From Frankiales bacterium (lineage in GTDB: Bacteria; Actinomycetota; Actinomycetes; Mycobacteriales; SCTD01), in contig JAOPVZ010000194.1 of assembly GCA_025965935.1 (NCBI GenBank), positions 1 through 40,331 on the forward strand: DNA of 40,331 nt. Direction: 5' to 3'. A program made the translations under genes and the position numbers. This document shows, piece by piece, positions 17,690 through 25,701 of the stretch. Every line of letters begins with the position of its first letter. Position 1 is the first letter of the stretch. The notes under the pieces were generated by a model. It was not told the DNA's origin. It was given only the letters and a program-made list of their open reading frames with translations, and did not search any database.

Positions 17690-18454
17690 ATGCTGCTCGA
17701 GGGAAAGCGCCTGCTCATCACCGGTGTGCTCACCGACCAGTCCATCGCGTTCTCGGTCGCGCGGCTCGCGGCCGAGCAGGGCGCGCAGGTGGTCCTCACC
17801 GGGTTCGGCCGCTCGCTGTCGCTGACGAACCGGATCGCCCGGCGGCTGCCGGGCGAGCCGCCCGTGGTGCAGCTGGACGTGACCTCGGAGGAGGACCTCG
17901 AGCTGCTGCCCAAGCGGGTGCGTGAGCACGTCGACGGCCTCGACGGGGTGCTTCACGCGATCGGCTTCGCCCCCGCCGACTGCCTGGGTCAGGGCCTGCT
18001 CGACACGCCTTGGGAGTCCGTCTCCACCGCGGTGCAGGTGTCGACCTGGTCCTACGCCGCTCTCGCGCGCGCCTCGCTGTCGCTCATGCCGCGCGGTTCT
18101 TCCTACGTCGGCCTGGACTTCGACGCCCGGGTCGCCTGGCCGGCGTACGACTGGATGGGGGTCGCGAAGGCAGGCTTGGAGAGCGCGAACCGCTACCTCG
18201 CAAGGGATCTCGGCGCCCACGGCGTCCGCTCCAACCTGGTGTCCGCCGGCCCGCTGAAGACGATGGCGGCCAAGTCCATCCCCGGCTTCGCGCAGTTCGA
18301 GGACGCGTGGGGCACGAAGGCTCCGCTCGGGTGGGACGTGACGGACGCCGAGCCCGTCGCCCAGGCGGTGGTGGCGTTGATGAGCGACTGGTTCCCGGCC
18401 ACCACCGGCCAGATCGTCTACGTCGACGGGGGCTTCAGCGCCATCGGCGTCTGA
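17690..18454 (+). CDS. fabI: Enoyl-ACP reductase, InhA/FabI type
   Basis: NADH-dependent enoyl-ACP reductase, last step of each elongation cycle. Protein of 254 residues very close in pattern to mycobacterial InhA: ITGVLTDQSIAFSVARLAAEQ at the N-terminus, LHAIGFAP, then DFDARVAWPAYDWMGVAK with Tyr153 and Lys160 in the YxxxxxxK arrangement, GVRSNLVSAGPLKTMA and SDWFPATTGQIVYVDGG. InhA Tyr158-Lys165 are the corresponding residues. ATG 17690 has GGAGG ten bases upstream. It ends the FAS-II operon. The fabG-fabI order recalls mabA-inhA with a hydrolase inserted. InhA-type enzymes are the target of isoniazid and triclosan; sensitivity is not predictable here. Confidence 0.93.
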   Translation: MLLEGKRLLITGVLTDQSIAFSVARLAAEQGAQVVLTGFGRSLSLTNRIARRLPGEPPVVQLDVTSEEDLELLPKRVREHVDGLDGVLHAIGFAPADCLGQGLLDTPWESVSTAVQVSTWSYAALARASLSLMPRGSSYVGLDFDARVAWPAYDWMGVAKAGLESANRYLARDLGAHGVRSNLVSAGPLKTMAAKSIPGFAQFEDAWGTKAPLGWDVTDAEPVAQAVVALMSDWFPATTGQIVYVDGGFSAIGV

Positions 18455-18480
18455 CCCCGGCTTCCCTGAACTGGTGGAGG

Positions 18481-20388
18481 TCAGCTGGTCAGGTCATAGA
18501 CGGTCGTGCCGCCGATGGTCGTCGGCGTGAAGTTGGCCTGCACCCAGGCGGTGATCTGCGCCGACGTGCTGGAGCCTTGTCCCCTCCCGCCGCCGAGGAA
18601 GTAGTGGATCTGCTTGTCCGCGACCAGCTTCTGGAACTCGGCCAGCGTCGGCGTCGGGTCGCTGCCGTTGAAGCCACCGATCGCCATCACCGGCAGACCG
18701 CTGGCGAGCTGCGGACCGGCTGCGCTGTTGGAGCCGATCGCTGCAGCGACCCAGGTGTAGGCCGACGCGTCGGTCTTCAGCGCGGCCACCAGCGCGGCCG
18801 ACGGCGTCGAGGCGTCCAGCAGGTTGCCACCGCCACCGCCACCACCGCCGCGGAAGCCGCCGCCGCCTCCGCCAGGGCCGCCTCCGGGGGCACCGCCGGG
18901 GAACCCGCCACCGCCGCGACCCCCGAAGCCCACGGCAGCGGCGGGCGCCGCTGACGGGATCGAACCGGAGTGCGTCTGACCGGCGGTGTCCACCGCCGCG
19001 AGCGCCGGAGCGGACAGCGTCGCGACCAGCGCACCCCCGACGACCAGCGGCAGGAACGCCTTCCGTACCAGAGGAAGCCAGAGCACGACCGCAGCGGCGG
19101 TGAGGGCCGCGAGCAGCAGCACCGGTCGGAGGATGGCGTGCCAGGACGACGTGCGCTGCATCAACAGGTAGGTCCAGATCCCACTGATCGCCAGCGCCCC
19201 GGCCAGCACGGCCCGGGCCTCGACCCGGCTGCGCAGCTTCCATAGCTCGACGGCCGCGATGCCGATGACACCGCCGAGGGCGGGCGCCAGCGCGACCGTG
19301 TAGTAGGGGTGGATGATGCCCTTGCCCAGCGACAGCACCAGCCCGGTGACGACCAGCCAGCCGCCCCACAGCAGCAGGGAGGCACGTACGGCGACGCGTC
19401 GCCAGGTGAGCCAGAGGCCGGCCGCCAGCAGCAGGATCGCCAGTGGCAGCAGCCAGGACGCCTGGCCACCGAACTCGCTGTTGAACAGCCGCAGCAGACC
19501 GGTCGCGCCCCAGCGGCCGGTCGTGCCACCGCCACCGCCGACCGAGCCGGTCTCGTCGCCGGTCAGCCGACCGAAGCCGTTGTAGCCGAAGACCACCGAC
19601 AGGAACGAGTTGTCCTGCGAGCCACCGATGTAGGGCCGCGAGCCGGCCGGCCACAGCTGGACCAGCGCCACCCACCAGCCGCCCGCGACGACGAGCGCCG
19701 CACCGGCCACGAGCACGTGCCGGATGCGCCGCCCGAGGCCGGTGGGGGCCAGCGCGAGGTACACGAGCGCGAGCACCGGCACGATGAGGAACGCCTGCAG
19801 CGCCTTCGACAAGAAGCCGAGCCCGATCAGCGCTCCGGCGAACGACAGCCAGCGGACGGAGGCCGTCTCGAGCGACCGCACCGTCGCGTACACCGCGCCG
19901 GTCAGGCAGAGCACCAGCAGCGCGTCGGGGTTGTTGAACCGGAACATCAGCGCCGCGACCGGCGTCGTCGCCAGCACGAAACCGGCGATCAGCCCGGCGG
20001 CAGGGCCGGCCACCCGTCGTACCGCGAGGTAGAGCACTCCCACCGAGGCGACCCCCTCGAGGGCCTGGGGCACGAGGATCGACCACGCGTTGACGCCGAA
20101 CAGCCGGGCCGACAGGTCCATGACCCACAGCGCCGCCGGTGGCTTGTCGACGGTGATGAAGCTCGAGGCGTCGGAGGACCCGAACAGCATCGCCTTCCAG
20201 CTCGTCGCGCCGGCCTGCACGGCCGCCGAGTAGAAGCTGTTGGCCCAACCGGACGCACCGAGGTCCCAGAGGTACAGCAAGGCGGTGCCGAGCAGCAGTG
20301 CCGCGACGGACGGTCGGACCCAGCGCGGTGAGCTCTCCGGGGGTTGGTACGGCGACAGCTCGTCCTCATGGACGAGGACCGCGGTCAC
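18481..20388 (-). CDS. YkcB-like GT39 mannosyltransferase with Gly-rich linker
   Basis: Membrane glycosyltransferase of 635 residues that uses a polyprenyl-phosphate sugar donor on the outer face. The ArnT-like N-terminal part starts with a span near 28-48; SSFITVDKPPAALWVMDL is the usual first-loop acidic motif. About a dozen spans run to residue 470. A Gly-rich stretch (about 484-524; GGRGGGGFPGGAPGGG within it) then leads to a soluble C-terminal domain (VMAIGGFNGSDPTPTLAEF, IHYFLGGGRG), as in the C-terminal domain of Bacillus YkcB. GTG 20388 overlaps the stop of the GT2 gene, as ykcC and ykcB pair in Bacillus. The acceptor is unknown. The stop lies 26 bases from the convergent fabI stop. 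Confidence 0.88.
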   Translation of the reverse strand: MTAVLVHEDELSPYQPPESSPRWVRPSVAALLLGTALLYLWDLGASGWANSFYSAAVQAGATSWKAMLFGSSDASSFITVDKPPAALWVMDLSARLFGVNAWSILVPQALEGVASVGVLYLAVRRVAGPAAGLIAGFVLATTPVAALMFRFNNPDALLVLCLTGAVYATVRSLETASVRWLSFAGALIGLGFLSKALQAFLIVPVLALVYLALAPTGLGRRIRHVLVAGAALVVAGGWWVALVQLWPAGSRPYIGGSQDNSFLSVVFGYNGFGRLTGDETGSVGGGGGTTGRWGATGLLRLFNSEFGGQASWLLPLAILLLAAGLWLTWRRVAVRASLLLWGGWLVVTGLVLSLGKGIIHPYYTVALAPALGGVIGIAAVELWKLRSRVEARAVLAGALAISGIWTYLLMQRTSSWHAILRPVLLLAALTAAAVVLWLPLVRKAFLPLVVGGALVATLSAPALAAVDTAGQTHSGSIPSAAPAAAVGFGGRGGGGFPGGAPGGGPGGGGGGFRGGGGGGGGNLLDASTPSAALVAALKTDASAYTWVAAAIGSNSAAGPQLASGLPVMAIGGFNGSDPTPTLAEFQKLVADKQIHYFLGGGRGQGSSTSAQITAWVQANFTPTTIGGTTVYDLTS

Positions 20389-21596
20389 GGCTGGACCGCC
20401 CGGCGGAAGACCCAGCCGCGGAGGGCGACGAACCGCAGCACGGTGGCCGCCAGGTTGGCCGCGACCAGGACGAGGAGCTCGAGCGCGTGGGAGGGCGCGC
20501 TGAGCATGTGCAGCAGGGCGAGCGAGCCGGCGGTGAGGGCCAGCGCCGCGCCGAAGACCAGCAGGCCCTGGGCCTGATGCCGGCCGGCACCCTCGCGACC
20601 GCGCACCGAGAAGGTCCAGCGCCGGTTGGCGGCCGTGTTCGCCACGGCGGTGCTGCCGAGGGCCAGGAAGTTGGCGGCCTGGGCGCCGACGGCCGGGCGC
20701 AGGAGGAGGAACAGCAGCAGGTAGGCAAGCGTGCTCGCGACCCCGACCGCGCCGAACCGCAGTGCCTGGCGAGCCATGCCGGTGTGGCCGTCGCCGGCTC
20801 TCCCGAAGCTGCGGCGCAACTCCGAGACCGGCAGGGCGCCGCTGGCGAGTCCGCGACCCATCCGCAGCACGCCCCGAAGGTCCTCCAGCGCCGTGTGCAC
20901 CAGGTCGACGCGCGAGTCCGGGTCGTCGACCCAGTCGACCGGCACCTCATGAATGCGCAGGCCGGAGCGCTCGGCGAGGACGAGCAGCTCGGTGTCGAAG
21001 AACCAGGCGTCGTCCTCCACGAGCGGCAGCAGCATCTCGGCGCGGTCGGCCCGGATGGCCTTGAAGCCGCACTGGGCGTCCGAGAACCTGGTGGTCAGGG
21101 CCGCGTGCAGGATCAGGTTGTAGCAACGGCTGATGAGCTCCCGCTTGGCACCGCGGTGCACCTGCGCAGACCGCGCCAGTCGGGTCCCTATCGCGACGTC
21201 GCTGTGGCCGGAGAGCAGGGGTGCGACCAGCGGCAGCAGCGCGCCGAGGTCGGTCGACAGGTCAACGTCCATGTAGGCGAGGACGGTCGCATCGCTGGTG
21301 CCCCAGGCCTGCTTGAGCGCGCGGCCGCGGCCCTTCGCGGTGAGGTGCTCGGCGCGTACGCCCGGGAGCTCCTCGGCCAGCCGGGTCGCGAGGGGCCAGG
21401 TGCCGTCGGTGCTCGCGTTGTCGGCGATGGTGATGCGCGCGGAGAACGGGAACTCCTGCGTCAGGTAGCTGTGCAGGCGGCGGACGCTCGGCTCGAGGTC
21501 GGCCTCCTCGTTGTGGACCGGGACCACGATGTCCACCGCGGGGTTCAGGGCGGTCGGCGCGACGGGGCGGTTCGCCTCCACGGCGTGGGCGCTCAC
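20385..21596 (-). CDS. GT2 polyprenyl-phosphate sugar synthase fused to GtrA
   Basis: Two-domain protein of 403 residues. Residues 20-245 are a GT-A family 2 domain, with VDIVVPVHNEEADLEPSV, DNASTDGTW and YMDVDLSTDL as the DxD metal site; it probably makes polyprenyl-phosphate hexose. Residues 275-400 hold a GtrA domain of four spans (RFGAVGVASTLAYLLLF first), a proposed flippase for the lipid-linked sugar. Synthesis and flipping would thus be joined in one chain and feed the GT39 gene directly downstream. I chose GTG 21596; longer starts to 21698 lack coding character. A seven-codon ORF ends on this start. The exact sugar is not known. Confidence 0.88.
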   Translation of the reverse strand: MSAHAVEANRPVAPTALNPAVDIVVPVHNEEADLEPSVRRLHSYLTQEFPFSARITIADNASTDGTWPLATRLAEELPGVRAEHLTAKGRGRALKQAWGTSDATVLAYMDVDLSTDLGALLPLVAPLLSGHSDVAIGTRLARSAQVHRGAKRELISRCYNLILHAALTTRFSDAQCGFKAIRADRAEMLLPLVEDDAWFFDTELLVLAERSGLRIHEVPVDWVDDPDSRVDLVHTALEDLRGVLRMGRGLASGALPVSELRRSFGRAGDGHTGMARQALRFGAVGVASTLAYLLLFLLLRPAVGAQAANFLALGSTAVANTAANRRWTFSVRGREGAGRHQAQGLLVFGAALALTAGSLALLHMLSAPSHALELLVLVAANLAATVLRFVALRGWVFRRAVQP

Positions 21597-21616
21597 TGCT
21601 CGCTGCTCTCGTTCAT
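21593..21616 (-). CDS. Possible 7-codon minicistron overlapping the GT2 start
   Basis: ATG AAC GAG AGC AGC GAG CAG TGA. Its stop overlaps the GTG start of the GT2 gene as GTGA. This could couple initiation at a start that lacks a strong ribosome site of its own. No ribosome site precedes this ATG. Chance is a real possibility. Confidence 0.25.
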   Translation of the reverse strand: MNESSEQ

Positions 21617-21620
21617 GAGA

Positions 21621-21634
21621 CGAGCGTCCGCTCG
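21621..21634. promoter_or_regulatory. Short dyad upstream of the GT2 gene
   Basis: CGAGC-GTCC-GCTCG: 5-bp arms around four bases, immediately upstream of the minicistron. Either a small operator or a hairpin. Confidence 0.25.
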
Positions 21635-21683
21635 AGCCATGGCACCACCCTGGCCGCCGGCTGAGCAGTACCTGTGAGACGTG

Positions 21684-21730
21684 CGACGAGGCCGGCACGC
21701 GCTCGGGGGATGCGCGTACCGGCCTCGTCG
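21684..21730 (-). terminator. Long hairpin downstream of the HtrA-type protease gene
   Basis: CGACGAGGCCGG (21684-21695) pairs with CCGGCCTCGTCG (21719-21730), then one C/A mismatch, then ACGCGC (21697-21702) pairs with GCGCGT (21712-21717), leaving a nine-base loop. It lies 39 bases past the protease stop, before the next minus-strand genes. Symmetric enough to act in either direction. Confidence 0.7.
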
Positions 21731-21769
21731 GGAATCGGGCTGCGCGTCCCTCGCCGCCCGAGCTCTTGG

Positions 21770-23035
21770 CTAGCCGTCCGTTGCCGACGCCAGCGTCACC
21801 TTGGTGGTCTTAGGGCTGCCGCCGCGGGTGTAGGTCAGCGTCACGGTCGTGCCGGGGTCGTAGGACCTGATGGCTGCGATGAGGCTGACCGAGTCGGTGA
21901 TCAGGCGGCTGTTGACCTTGGTGACGACGTCACCGGCCTGCAGGCCAGCCTTCGCGGCCGGGGAGCCCGCGTTGACGTTGGCGATCGTCGCGCCGTTGCC
22001 GGGCGTCCCGGTGCTGGAGCTGGAGTCGCTGGCGAGCCCGACCCCGATCTGCGAGTGCACGGCGTGGCCGGTCGAGATGAGCTGGTCGGCGACCTTCGTC
22101 GCGGTCTCGCTGGGGATGCCGAAGCCCACGCCGATGTTGCCGGACTGGCCGCTGCCGCTCGACCCGGTCGAGGCGATCGCGGAGGGGATCGCCACCACGC
22201 GGCCGGCGAGGTCCACGAGCGCGCCGCCGGAGTTGCCGGGGTTGATGGCGGCGTCGGTCTGCACGGCGTCGATGACGGCCTGCGAGCTGGTGCTGTCACC
22301 CGTCGCCACCGGCCGGTGCAGCGTCGAGACGATGCCCTCGGTGACGGTGTTGGACAAGCCCAGCGGTGCGCCGACGGCGATGACCGCCTGACCGATCTTG
22401 AGCGCGTCGCTGGCCGCGAACGTCGCCGCCTTCAGCCCGGTCTGACCGTCGATCTTGATGACCGCGAGGTCCGTCGTGATGTCGGTGCCGACGATGTGCG
22501 CCGGCACGGTCGTGCCGTCCGCGAGCGTCACGTTGACGGTGCCGCCGTTCGCGGCAGCGGCGACGACGTGGTTGTTGGTGAGGATGTAGCCGGCGGAGCG
22601 GATGATCACGCCGGAGCCGGTGTCCGCGACCTGCTGCTGGCCGAACCCGCTGCTCTGGGTGCCAGTGACCTCGATGGTGACGACGCTCGGGCCGATGATG
22701 GCGGCGGCCGACTCAGGGCTCCCCGAGATGGTGCTCGAGCCGTTCTTGACCGTGCCGGTCGCGAGTGGGGTCGAGCTCGACAGCGTCGAGGTCCCGCCGT
22801 TGTGGACCAGCTCGGCCACCCCGCCGCCTGCGGCGCCGCCGGCAAGCAGCGCGATGGCCAGCAGGATCGCCGTACCAGGACGTCGGGCGGGCCTCGGAGG
22901 CGCCGACGGCTCGAACACCGGAGGGAGCGGCGGCGGCGGCTCGGTGGCAGGCGGCGTGGTGGGCAGAACTGCTGTTGTCCCGGGCTGGGACCACCAGGGG
23001 GTCTCTGGCATCTCGTGGTCGCTCATGTCTCTCAT
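21770..23035 (-). CDS. HtrA/DegP-type membrane serine protease with PDZ domain
   Basis: Envelope quality-control protease of 421 residues. The Pro-rich cytoplasmic N-terminus (about 1-52) is followed by a span (about 54-73, GTAILLAIALLAGGAAGGG). The trypsin-like domain has His in ILTNNHVVAAAA, Asp in TDITTDLAVIKID, and Ser in INPGNSGGALVD. One C-terminal PDZ domain (about 320-415) includes AAKAGLQAGDVVTKVN. Domain order and length match the actinobacterial PepD/HtrA group. AGGAGG lies five bases before the ATG chosen (23035); an in-frame ATG at 23026 is equally possible. Divergent from serA. A long hairpin follows the stop. Confidence 0.92.
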   Translation of the reverse strand: MRDMSDHEMPETPWWSQPGTTAVLPTTPPATEPPPPLPPVFEPSAPPRPARRPGTAILLAIALLAGGAAGGGVAELVHNGGTSTLSSSTPLATGTVKNGSSTISGSPESAAAIIGPSVVTIEVTGTQSSGFGQQQVADTGSGVIIRSAGYILTNNHVVAAAANGGTVNVTLADGTTVPAHIVGTDITTDLAVIKIDGQTGLKAATFAASDALKIGQAVIAVGAPLGLSNTVTEGIVSTLHRPVATGDSTSSQAVIDAVQTDAAINPGNSGGALVDLAGRVVAIPSAIASTGSSGSGQSGNIGVGFGIPSETATKVADQLISTGHAVHSQIGVGLASDSSSSTGTPGNGATIANVNAGSPAAKAGLQAGDVVTKVNSRLITDSVSLIAAIRSYDPGTTVTLTYTRGGSPKTTKVTLASATDG

Positions 23036-23163
23036 CCTCTCCTCCTGCCTGGCAAGTCGCTGTGAGCGAGGTCGGACGTGGCTGGGAAAGCCGCACCGGT
23101 AGCCTGGTGGTGCTTGTGCGAGGCCCGGGCGCGGGTCCGTCCGACGCCCTGAGGAGTGCACCA

Positions 23164-24360
23164 ATGCGGGCCCTGCTGCTCGAAGCGATCCACGACGACG
23201 CGGCGTTCGCGTTGCGCGATGCTGGCTTCGAGGTCGAGCGGCTCGACCGGGCGGTCGGCGAGGACGAGCTGGTCGAGCGACTCGGCGGCGTGCACGTGCT
23301 GGGGCTGCGCTCCAACACCCACCTTACGGCGCGCGCCCTGGACGCAGCGACGGATCTGCTGGCGGTCGGCGCGTTCTGCATCGGGACCAACCAGATCGAT
23401 CTGGCGACGGCGTCCGACAAGGGTGTGGCCGTCTTCAACGCGCCGTTCTCCAACACCCGGTCCGTGGTCGAGCTGGCGCTGTCGGAGCTGATCGCGCTGA
23501 CCCGCCGGCTCACCGACAAGAACCGGGACATGCACGCCGGCGTGTGGGACAAGTCGGCCGTCGGGTCGCACGAGGTCCGCGGCCGGCGGCTGGGCATCGT
23601 CGGCTACGGCAACATCGGGTCTCAGCTGTCGGTGCTCGCCGAGGCGCTCGGCATGCGGGTGATGTTCTTCGACACCGCCGACCGCCTGGCGCTCGGCAAC
23701 GCCCGTCGCTGCGGCACCCTCGACGAGCTGCTCGCGGAGTGCGACGTCGTCACGCTGCACGTCGACGGCCGGTCCTCGAACAGCGGCATCTTCGGCGAGG
23801 AGCAGTTCGCCCGGATGCGACAGGGGTCGATCTTCCTCAACCTCTCCCGCGGCTTCGTCGTCGACCACGAGGCTCTCGCGCGCCACGTCGAGTCGGGGCA
23901 CATCGCCGGCGCCGCGGTGGACGTCTTCCCGGTGGAGCCCAAGGCCAAGGGCGAGGAGTTCGTCTCGCCGCTGCGGGGCTTGCCCAACGTCATCCTCACA
24001 CCGCACGTCGGTGGCTCCACCGAGGAGGCGCAGCAGGACATCGGGCACTTCGTCGCCGGCAAGCTGCGCGACTACGTGGCCACCGGTGCCACGTCGCTGT
24101 CGGTCAACCTGCCGCCGGTGGCGCTGCCGCGCGAGCTCGGCCTGGCCAGGCTGCTGCACCTGCACGTCAACACGCCGGGTGTGCTGGCCTCGGTCAACGG
24201 CGTGCTCGCTGAGCACGGCGTGAACATCGAGGGGCAGCAGCTGTCGACCAGGGGCTCCCTGGGCTTCGTGGTCACCGACATCGCAGGCACCCCGTCGGAG
24301 GACATGGTGGCCGCGCTGTCGTCGATGCCGGAGACGGTGCGGCTCCGGGTCCTGTCGTGA
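23164..24360 (+). CDS. serA: D-3-phosphoglycerate dehydrogenase SerA (ACT-type)
   Basis: First step of serine synthesis: 3-phosphoglycerate plus NAD to 3-phosphohydroxypyruvate. Protein of 398 residues, with the domain order of the E. coli enzyme (410 residues): substrate domain, NAD domain with GIVGYGNIGSQ (about 143-153), then LNLSRGFVVD carrying the catalytic Arg region, and TPHVGGSTEEAQ with the catalytic His. The C-terminal ACT domain (about 325-398, HVNTPGVLASVNGVLAEHGV) is expected to sense serine. It is not the long two-module form usual in mycobacteria. GAGGAG lies seven bases before the ATG. TGA overlaps the GTG of the FAD enzyme gene. A second, long-type serA may exist elsewhere in the genome. 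Confidence 0.93.
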   Translation: MRALLLEAIHDDAAFALRDAGFEVERLDRAVGEDELVERLGGVHVLGLRSNTHLTARALDAATDLLAVGAFCIGTNQIDLATASDKGVAVFNAPFSNTRSVVELALSELIALTRRLTDKNRDMHAGVWDKSAVGSHEVRGRRLGIVGYGNIGSQLSVLAEALGMRVMFFDTADRLALGNARRCGTLDELLAECDVVTLHVDGRSSNSGIFGEEQFARMRQGSIFLNLSRGFVVDHEALARHVESGHIAGAAVDVFPVEPKAKGEEFVSPLRGLPNVILTPHVGGSTEEAQQDIGHFVAGKLRDYVATGATSLSVNLPPVALPRELGLARLLHLHVNTPGVLASVNGVLAEHGVNIEGQQLSTRGSLGFVVTDIAGTPSEDMVAALSSMPETVRLRVLS

Positions 24361-25700
24361 AGCTCCTCGCCGAGATCGTCGGCGCCGAGCACGTCCTCAC
24401 CGATCCCGATCTGACGGCGTCCTACGAGACGGACTGGACCGGTCGGTTCCGTGGTTCGGCGGCCTGCGTCGTCAGGCCGGGTACGACGGACGAGGTGGCC
24501 GCCGTCGTGCGGGCGTGCGCGGCCGAGGGGCAGCGCATCACGGTCCAGGGCGGCAACACCGGTCTGGTCGGCGGGAGCGTCCCCGCCGGTGGTGAGGTGC
24601 TGCTCTCGCTGACCCGCCTCAACCTGCTCGGCGAGGTCGACCCAGCGTCGTCGCAGGTGACCGCGGGTGCCGGTGTGACCCTGGCGGTGCTGCAGGGCCG
24701 CGCCCGGGACGCTGGGTTCGACTTCGGGGTCGACCTGGCCGCTCGCGACTCCGCGACCGTCGGCGGTCTCGTCGCCACCAACGCCGGCGGCATCCGGGTG
24801 CTGCGATACGGGTCGATGGGGCACCAGGTCGTCGGGCTCACCGCAGTCCTGGCCGACGGGTCGGTCATCTCGCGGATGGCCGGGCTGGAGAAGGACGGCA
24901 CCGGTTACGACCTGCTCAGCCTCCTCGCCGGCTCCGAGGGCACCCTGGCTGTGGTCACGGAGGCACGGCTGCGTCTCGTGCCGCGGTACCGGGCGCGGGC
25001 CGTGGCACTGCTTGCGATGGACTCGACCGCCTCGGCCGTCGCGGTGCTGCCGGGACTGCGGGCCGCGCTGCCATCCCTCGCCGCGGCCGAGCTCTTCTAC
25101 GCGCCCGGGCTCGCGCTGGTGCGCAAGCACGGCGGTCTGGCCGCGCCGTTCCCTGTCGAGCACCCCGCCTACCTGCTGGTCGAGTGCGCCGACCTGGTGG
25201 ACCCGACGGCGCAGCTGGTCGAGGCGGTCCAGACGGCCGAGGGTCTCGTGGACGCGCGCATCGCCGACGACGCGGCGGGCCAGCGGGCGTTGTGGGCCTA
25301 CCGCGAGACGCACACCGAGTCGATCGGCGCCGAGGGGGTGCCGGTGAAGCTGGACGTGTCGGTTCCGGTCAGCTCACTGCCCGCCCTGGTGGACCGGCTG
25401 GAGCCGACGATCAAGGCGGTGTGCTCCGGTGCCAGGGCCATCGTGTTCGGGCACGTCAACGAGGGCAACCTGCACGTCAACGTGCTGGACACAGGCGAGC
25501 TGCACGAGGAGGTCACGGACGCCGTGCTCCAGCTGGTCGCGGCCCTCGAGGGGTCGATCAGCTCCGAGCACGGCGTCGGCCGTGCCAAGGTGCCGTGGCT
25601 GGGCCTGTCCCGGTCGCCCGCGGAGATCGAGGCGATGCGCGCCATCAAGCGCGCCCTCGACCCCACCGGACTGCTCAACCCCGGCGTCCTGTTCCCCTGA
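24357..25700 (+). CDS. FAD-linked oxidase, D-2-hydroxyglutarate dehydrogenase-like
   Basis: Protein of 447 residues of the GlcD/D2HGDH/D-lactate dehydrogenase family. The FAD-binding PCMH domain has ITVQGGNTGLVGGSVPAGG (about 61-79) and VDLAARDSATVGGLVATNAGG (about 124-144). The C-terminal domain has the metal-site pattern GHVNEGNLHVNVL, with SSEHGVGRAKVPWL and DPTGLLNPGVLFP at the end. The substrate is a D-2-hydroxy acid. It overlaps serA by GTGA. SerA from several bacteria reduces 2-oxoglutarate to D-2-hydroxyglutarate, and D2HGDH oxidises it back, so a coupled pair makes metabolic sense; the substrate here is an inference. Converges on the rhodanese gene with a gap of only one base. Confidence 0.88.
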   Translation: MKLLAEIVGAEHVLTDPDLTASYETDWTGRFRGSAACVVRPGTTDEVAAVVRACAAEGQRITVQGGNTGLVGGSVPAGGEVLLSLTRLNLLGEVDPASSQVTAGAGVTLAVLQGRARDAGFDFGVDLAARDSATVGGLVATNAGGIRVLRYGSMGHQVVGLTAVLADGSVISRMAGLEKDGTGYDLLSLLAGSEGTLAVVTEARLRLVPRYRARAVALLAMDSTASAVAVLPGLRAALPSLAAAELFYAPGLALVRKHGGLAAPFPVEHPAYLLVECADLVDPTAQLVEAVQTAEGLVDARIADDAAGQRALWAYRETHTESIGAEGVPVKLDVSVPVSSLPALVDRLEPTIKAVCSGARAIVFGHVNEGNLHVNVLDTGELHEEVTDAVLQLVAALEGSISSEHGVGRAKVPWLGLSRSPAEIEAMRAIKRALDPTGLLNPGVLFP

Positions 25701-25701
25701 A

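Noticed and set aside
18455-18490. Shared bidirectional terminator between fabI and the GT39 gene
   Set aside because: CTGACC and GGTCAG are complementary but the stem is only 6 bp with a 22-base loop; too weak to call.
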